The translations under genes were made by a program, and so were the position numbers. Positions 58,186-64,000 of a stretch of DNA of 64,000 bases are shown piece after piece; position 1 is the stretch's first letter, and every line of letters begins with the position of its first letter. The stretch lies in assembly GCA_028023455.1 (NCBI GenBank), contig JAQFVV010006306.1:547001-611000 (forward strand). The letters run 5' to 3'. This DNA is from Epiperipatus broadwayi. Lineage: Eukaryota; Onychophora; Udeonychophora; Euonychophora; Peripatidae. Under the pieces are notes generated by a model. The model saw nothing but the letters and a program-made list of their open reading frames with translations. It was not told the origin of the DNA and made no database searches.

Positions 58186-58990
58186 AATTTTGCAAGAATT
58201 ATTTTGTGGATTAATATAAAAAGCTAAAAGAATAAAAGTAAAGGGAGATTATTTAAGTCAATTAGATTTTGAAGATGATATAGTTGTTTTTGCAAATAAT
58301 ACTTCAGAGCTCCGGGAAATGTTGCAAGACTTATCAAAAGAAGGTTGTACTAAAGGCAAATGCTAAAAAAAATAAAATAATGTTAAATGGAATTTCTCAA
58401 AATAAAATAAAGATTGATAATTATTAATTAGAAGAATTTAACAGCTACAAAATAAGTCAGAATATTTATGGCTGGAAGCATTATGGTTGAAATTCATCAT
58501 AGAGTTAAACTTGGTTGGAGTGCTTTTGGTAAAAATAAATTTTAAATGGAAATATGCCTATGTATTTGAAAAGAAGTTTTTAGTAATGTGTTACTATTTC
58601 TAATCCATGGATCTGATATTTGAGACACTTAACAGGAGAGAATAAAGAAACTTGAGATCACTCCGTAAAGTATAGAGATGTTAGAAGTAATAAGAAGGAA
58701 TCAAAAAAGGAAAGATGTGGGTGAGAGAACAGACAAGTATTACTGACATCATTGAAAGAATTAAGAGATTCAAATAGAATTGGGTTGGATAGAATGCAGT
58801 TGAAATCTTAAACTAGATTTCAAAAGATTGTAAAAGACCTAGAAAGAGACCACATGTGAGATGGATAAAATAAGGAAGTGTGCTGGGATGCTGTGGTGGA
58901 AAGACTAAAGATCAGAGAAACTGAATTAAATTTGGAGAAACTTTTATCCTGCAGTGGATTGACAAAGGTTGAAAAATGATGATGATGATA

Positions 58991-59600
58991 TTACAGAATG
59001 CAGTTTTAATTATGTCTAAAATATAAGTATATATAACTAAAAAGAAATTATTGTCTTCTTAATTTACTAATAATTATTACAAGATATGTAACTCGATTAT
59101 ACATTAATTTTTTATCTGTTATGTCCAGATTCCCCAAGCGAATCGCAACTGTGATGTCAAATAAAGAATCTGAAACATACAATTTAAAATAAAGTGGCAA
59201 GTAGAGGAAAATAGTTCAAAATGAATACTTAATATAACTATAATACATATTATTCCTTGAACAATGTAAAAGATTTAAATGTAATATATTGTTAGTTTCA
59301 TCTGATGACTTATACAAAACATAATGTAGACCAAAAATCTTTTTACAAATTATTGATCTTAAACCATGATGTGCTTGGTATTGTGGCTTATGCAAGTCTT
59401 TTATTTTTCAGATATTATTCAATGCCAAACCCCCCCCCCCCAATTCTTTGGAGATCATAATCAAGTCAAGAGATTTACATTTCTATTTTTTAGACTATCT
59501 TTGTAAGGTAATTACTATTTTTCCCATGTTAAGAATCCACATTAAACTATTTGTATACAAGTATATTGTCTATACATTAAACTATTTGATAAAATAAAAC
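58991..59600. other. AT-rich non-coding stretch
   Basis: Nothing recognised apart from a C11 tract at about 59430. Confidence 0.5.
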
Positions 59601-59612
59601 TTAATTTAACTT

Positions 59613-60506
59613 ATGTTATATATAGAACTCCTAAATAAGCCCTTAACAAGTTTTGCAGAATACCCCCAACCCCAGACCAGCATTAGATTAAAAGTACCAG
59701 GTCAAGCCCAGCACTTTATCTAATGGATAACTATTAAGTAGAAAATCTGAAATTTTCAGACATTCATGTCTTCCAATCTAGTTATCTAACTTAAATAGCC
59801 ATATGGAACTGAACCAAGTTCAGATATACCATATATTAAAAACTTTTAGCAATATAAATTCACCAAAGCCTTAATAGCAAAAAATAAAATTACAAAGAAA
59901 TCAAGTCATATGTCACATGACTAATTTAACAAGCTTGTATTACAAATGTTATATATAGAGCTCGCAAATAAGCTCTTAACAAGCTTTGCAGAATATCCCC
60001 AACCCCAGACTGTTTTCTGCCACTGGCTATTCTGCAAAGATTGTTAATAGCTTATTTGCAAGCTCTATATGTAACATTTGCAATGCAAGCTTGTTAAATT
60101 AGGTCATGTGACACATGATTCGATTTCTTTGCAAATTTTTTGCTAGGAAGGCTTTGGTAATTTTATATTGCTAAAGTTATTAATATATGATGCATCTGAA
60201 CTTGGTTCAGTCCCATATGGCTATTTAAGTTAGATAGCTGGATTGGAAGACATATGAATGACTGAAATTTCAGATTTTCTACTTAATAATTATCCATTAG
60301 ATAAAGTGCTGGGCTTGTCCTGGTATTTTTAATCTAATGCTTGAATATCCTAGCACCTCACTGAGGAAGCCAGTAGCAGAAACTGGTCTGGGGTTGGGGA
60401 TATTCTGCAGATCTTGTTAAGAGATTATTTGTAAGCTCTATATATAACATTTATAATACAAGCTTGTTAAATTAGGTCATGTGACATGACTTGATTTCTT
60501 TGTAAT
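59613..60506. mobile_element. HHR-2 element, tandem plus inverted, 12-bp TSD
   Basis: Two minus-oriented partial units (59613-60020) face plus units (60020-60506); the plus period is 373 bp (TATTCTGCA at 60028 and 60401). TTAATTTAACTT flanks it at 59601-59612 and 60507-60518. Blocks TGAACTTGGTTCAGTC and CATATGGCTATTTAAG parallel HHR-1's TGAACTGAGTTCAGACC and TATATGACTATATAAGC, so the families are related beyond the ribozyme. Only the plus ribozyme at 60343-60405 is complete; the minus copies keep just the second half. Confidence 0.87.
60343..60405 (+). ncRNA. Hammerhead ribozyme, HHR-2, intact core
   Basis: GAATATCC (60343-60350), internal loop TAGC, ACCTCA (60355-60360), CTGAGGA (60361-60367), A, stem II GC-CAGTA-GC, A, GAAA (60379-60382). 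Stem III is A-U and C-G around TG, then GTC (60386-60388), TGGGGT (60389-60394), TGG, GGATATTC (60398-60405). Stem I pairs over 6 bp (one U·G) plus 8 perfect bp. The predicted cut is after 60388. Stem II is short (2 bp) and closed by A·A, as in HHR-1, so efficiency is uncertain. Confidence 0.77.
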
Positions 60507-60574
60507 TTAATTTAACTTCAATATAAATCTCTGCTTTTAATATTTAATTGCAAACATTATATATATTTTATATT

Positions 60575-60945
60575 ATCACAGAGGCAAAACTCTCCATACA
60601 GTAGCACCACTCAGTGCAAACCAGAGTAATCAATGGATACAGGAAGGCTTGTGCATAAAATCCCTATCTAGTGTCTATTCATCAAATATCCCCAGACTAG
60701 TTTCTAGCTTGTGGCTTTCATCAGTGAAGAGCCTTGGATCTGAGAGCACTGCACCTAGACAGAGATCAACTAGTCGGGAAATATTGGATGAGTTGGCACT
60801 AGTAAGGAATTTTATGCTTTCCTGCATCTATTGATTACTCTGGCTTGCACCGAGTGACACTACTGTATGGAGAGTTTCGTCTCTGTGAAAAACAGCTGTG
60901 TAAGCATAAAGAATGGTGATCATGTGATGTTTGATGATTTTTTGT
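60575..60945. mobile_element. HHR-1 element, inverted copy
   Basis: A minus arm from GAGGCAAAACTCTCC to the ribozyme (60681-60739) and GCACTGCACCTAGA. A plus arm follows, from ACTAGTCGGGAAATATTGG to GGTGATCATGTGATGTTTGATG; it starts inside the ribozyme. No clear TSD. Confidence 0.82.
60681..60739 (-). ncRNA. Hammerhead ribozyme, HHR-1, intact core
   Basis: Sense order (minus): ATCCAA, loop GGC, TCTTCA, CTGATGA (60724-60718), A, stem II AGC-CACAA-GCT, A, GAAA (60704-60701). Stem III is A-U and C-G around TA, then GTC (60697-60695), TGGGGA, TA, TTTGAT. The inner stem I pairs fully with two U·G wobbles; the outer part has one C·U mismatch. Core positions are all consensus. Confidence 0.72.
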
Positions 60946-62227
60946 ATTACTTGGACCAGATGGCTTATTTGTCAGAACACTACCCACTCTCACTCCAGAA
61001 AATTTCATTTTCCTCTAAAATTGCACAAATAATCTTTTAAATACACAGGTGGATATCTTTTACAGTGGCACCTATTTTCTGTTTGATTATTTGACATATT
61101 TCTTCCCTCTTCTGTTAATCCTAGAGTATCTGCATTTTTATGTTTTATTAATTAATATGCTTTGATTATCCGTTTCAGTTTTATAGTAGCACAACCCCTG
61201 GTGTTCCTCTAGCTTCAACCAAGTTCACATTTGCTCAGTTTTTTCCAACGTGGTTAATATGCTAGCAAAAATGAATTTCCAATGTCATTTGGATCTTCAC
61301 AATCTTGTCCAAAAGTGTTTGCCATTTTTCCTTCCACCCATAATTTGTATTGCATCGTATACCAGCATTGTAAATACTTTTTCTCTTTTTAGATTTACAC
61401 ACTGCTTTTTCTGACACAAGTATGAACAATTTACTTTGTAGCTTTCTATCCATAAATATTTTAAGTGAGTGATTTTTCTGCAACTATGAATGGTGTTATG
61501 TGTTGTGAGCCTCTCAAGTTATGTCTACTTCTCTGCACTAACTGTAATAATGAGATCACGTTTGTGCAGATGCATTTCACTGCTTAATTACACAGATATC
61601 AATTATGACTTCAATATGTTTATGTTCATTCTTTCTTTATTTCCTAATTTTTTTTGTCTATCTTTTTAGGCATTTTTTAAAATTTGTTTTGGAGTTAGAA
61701 TAGCCATACTTATTATAAGGAGCAGCTAATAATAACGTTCCATTCACAAAATAATTAACTGTAAAATCAAAACATTTTGGATACACATGATATATAGTAA
61801 CAAATTTTATATTTAATATTTTTTTACTTACTTTCTATGAAACAATAATAAATAGCAACTAAATACCTAACATTAGCAATGGGGGCGGGAGAAATTTCAC
61901 CCCCCCCCCATCAATGATTTCCTAGAATTTGCTATGTGCATATACAATCACACAATTTTAAACATTGTACTAATTATGTCTATAAATCACATTTATATTT
62001 AGAAAGTAGGTTGAAGATAAGATGGCTGCTCTTATCTTTTTAAAATCGTAATCTTGTATGCAGTAAGATTTGTAGAAGTTCCTCTGGTGGTGAAATTAAG
62101 CACTGAAGGTGCATAGTATTAAGGTTAAAGCCTTATATATATATATTTAAATTTGATTTACATTATGCAACAAAAATAATTCAATATTTATTATCATAAT
62201 TTAGAAAAACAAAACAGCAGTATTAGT
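60946..62227. other. Unassigned stretch with a possible decayed mobile-element ORF
   Basis: On the minus strand between about 61490 and 61010, scattered peptide-like blocks appear (for example WKEKWQTLLDKIVKIQMTLE and LTEEGRNMSNNQTEN followed by RYPPVYLKDYL). They look like remnants of a retroelement gag or polyprotein, but I cannot name it. A C9-C10 tract lies at 61900. The remainder is AT-rich. Confidence 0.35.
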
Positions 62228-62239
62228 AAATTAAATTTA

Positions 62240-62335
62240 AACAATTCAAAACAAAACAACACTCTCCATATAGTAGTGCCATCTTGTGCTAACAAGAGCA
62301 ATCAATGGATGCCATCATGTGATGTTTAGTGGTTT
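62240..62335. mobile_element. HHR-1 family minimal element (96 bp), 12-bp TSD
   Basis: Runs from AACAATTCAAAACAAAACAA through CACTCTCCATATAGTAGTGCC to GATGTTTAGTGGTTT. Flanked by AAATTAAATTTA at 62228-62239 and 62336-62347. No ribozyme. Confidence 0.83.
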
Positions 62336-62650
62336 AAATTAAATTTATTAAAATTCCAACCAGTCTTTCATATATATGCATGTTGTAGGTGATATAGCTC
62401 CTCCTTCATGACAATGGTCGAATACCTATAAAAAATAAAACAAAACATATACATACAATAAAACAAAATAATATATACATACATACATAGATAAACGAAA
62501 ACACTCTCTTTATGCTACATTTTAAGATGCAAAAAGTAATATATTCAGTTCTGATAAAGTGAATTTCATTGACATTTACCGATCATTTAAAATAAATATT
62601 TAAAATCAAATATGAATAACTTAATAATAACAACATTTTAAAAACATATC

Positions 62651-63245
62651 ATCATTTTCAACCGTCATCGATCCATGGCAGGATGAACATCTGATCCACC
62701 TTCTCTGATCTCTAGCTTCTCTTCTCCACATCAACTCCACATACTTCCTTAATTCATCCATCCATCTCGCATATGGTCTTTTTCTAGATCTCTTACAATC
62801 TCTTGGAATCCAGTTTAAGATTTCAAAGGTGCATCTACTATTATCTCTTCGAGCAATAATCCCAATCTCTTCTCCACATCAACTCCACATACTTCCTTAA
62901 TTCATCCATCCATCTCACATATGGTCTTTTTCTAGATCTCTTACAATCTCTTGGAATCCAGTTTAAGATTTCAAAGGTGCATCTACTATTATCTCTTCGA
63001 GCAATAATCCCAATCTAACTCCACTTTAGTCTCTTAATTGTTTTAAGATGACAATAACACCTGTTTGTATTGTGTTTTTGATTTCGATTCCACTTTAGTC
63101 TCTTAATTCTTTCAATGATGTCAGTGTTTGTTTTCTTACCCATATCATTTATGATCTCTTCTTGTTACTCCTAATACGCATCTCTCCATACTTTGGTTAG
63201 TGGTCTGAAATCTCTCTGTACTGCTCTTCTGTTAAGCCATCAGCA
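62651..63245 (-). pseudogene. RTE-type LINE 3' end with internal 148-bp tandem duplication
   Basis: The minus strand carries the RTE C-terminal coding region and 3' end (CATCCTGCCATGGATCGATG near 62670, then blocks matching RGYKRPRKRPHVRW). A segment of 148 bp is duplicated head-to-tail (62718-62865 and 62866-63013) with a single clear mismatch, so the duplication is recent relative to the insertion. 5' truncated at about 63245. Confidence 0.83.
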
Positions 63246-64000
63246 TAAACCTAAAAGCCAAGATGATTATGTTCTTGTTTTTGCTTTTAATTGGTTTAAA
63301 TTGAAAATATCACTATCGAACAAACAATGTCTAACAGTGCTACGAACATTTGATTAACTGAGCGAAGTAATCGCTCGCCTAAAGCTAGAAGCTATCTATT
63401 GAATAAAATACACGAAGTTTCTTCTTTTTTAAGGATTATGATATTCTATAATAATTACTTCAAGTCTTCTCTGTCCTTTTCATGCTTATAAATTGGAAGT
63501 ATATATCTTAAAAAAAACATCACATTATTTTGAAGATAAAGTATCATGAACTTACTTTAAAGCTCCAATTATATCACCAGTATGTGCAGCCATTTCTGTT
63601 TTTAAGATTATAAAGAGTAGTTTAAACTTCCATGTGACATATTACAATCCAAATTTAAATGAGTCAGGAGAATAAATACATCACTAAAAGCAATTGTCAA
63701 AATTCTTATATCATTATTCAAAAGATAATTAAAAATATTACCATTATCACATCAGATTGTCACTCACCTAGTTAAGGATTATGATATTGTTTTCTGATAT
63801 ATTGCTTTCAATGCATCAAAAAATGAGATCTAAAGAGACTATAATTAATATGTAATAAATTGTCTTTTTTCTTCACCAATAAAATTGTAATTATAATTGT
63901 GTGTTTTTTCCCGCATACGTTAGTGAAGCTATAATCATAATTTAAGATTTAATATACTAGCTTGGTGCTTTCAGGATACTCATAGCTTTAAGAATGAAGA
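63246..64000. other. AT-rich non-coding stretch
   Basis: Nothing recognised. Confidence 0.5.

Larger units (their letters stand above)
56700..58990 (+). pseudogene. RTE-type LINE, decayed copy with two insertions
   Basis: Plus-strand pieces in order: EFYKELQSDKEQQK (linker before RT, about 56810), then GEEIEKLLVKLYTKWINDKD and VPDDWKNAVLILIFKK (RT, 56985-57100). LLVLYKIIE, an insertion, and DHIQILKEVIQRSDEYKLPL (57586) follow. After the HHR-1 insertion come LSQLDFEDDIVVFANNTSEL (58250; catalytic box FEDD instead of F/YADD) and the C-terminal RTE region ending AVD near a TGATGATGATGAT tail at 58977. The 3' (TGATGA)n-type tail is usual for RTE elements. Not functional. Confidence 0.87.

Overview
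The window is eukaryotic and strongly AT-rich: roughly three quarters A+T by eye, with almost no long open frames. The only host gene I can support is one coding exon at 42723-43170 on the minus strand. It encodes the N-terminal part of spastin, the microtubule-severing AAA ATPase. Its residues (SVHKRNL, PGPGDP, AKQKHHHR, KALKIDEEN) look most like arthropod spastin. With the AT-rich sequence and very large intron this suggests an arthropod, perhaps a chelicerate; the species is inference. No second exon could be found, so 1-42722 is read as spastin intron 1 (or gene plus downstream sequence) and 43171-64000 as upstream intergenic DNA.

Nearly everything else is mobile DNA in several layers. 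DNA transposons: a 4,989-bp hAT element with perfect terminal inverted repeats (TIRs) and an 8-bp target-site duplication (TSD) but a broken transposase (16134-21122); a second hAT of another lineage (29668-32891) with a truncated relative (36780-37970); and a 308-bp non-autonomous hAT (13626-13933) whose empty site survives in a nearby paralogous repeat. Retroelements: RTE-type LINE fragments (23763-24240, 44880-48960, 56700-58990, 62651-63245), the 3' end of another LINE (10185-10920), two head-to-tail Penelope-like element (PLE) copies with RT and GIY-YIG domains (53640-56690), and tRNA-derived SINEs, one of them tRNA-Gly-like.

The most interesting content is a set of short, abundant retroposed repeats that carry hammerhead self-cleaving ribozyme motifs. 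I see three families (called here HHR-1, HHR-2 and HHR-3). All have the core CTGANGA...GAAA...NUH, a tiny stem III (2-3 bp with a 2-nt loop), and a stem I formed with sequence on the far side of the motif. HHR-1 and HHR-2 have the same two-part stem I built from different bases, which is compensatory change. Repeat periods are about 453, 373 and 370 bp. Copies occur as tandem dimers, inverted dimers and ~95-bp remnants, and many are bounded by 8-13 bp TSDs. This fits retrozyme-like elements or PLE pseudo-LTRs; no ribozyme activity is shown here.

Layout: 1-16 kb, scattered HHR-1 copies, SINEs, MITEs and a LINE tail; 16-21 kb, hAT; 21-29 kb, HHR-3 foldback, RTE fragment and a degenerate minisatellite; 29-38 kb, second hAT lineage and foldback elements; 38-43 kb, quiet sequence, a 315-bp tandem duplication, then spastin exon 1; 44-49 kb, RTE copy riddled with insertions; 49-53 kb, HHR-1 inverted dimer and hairpins; 53-59 kb, PLE pair and RTE copy; 59-64 kb, HHR-2 element, HHR-1 copies and an RTE tail.
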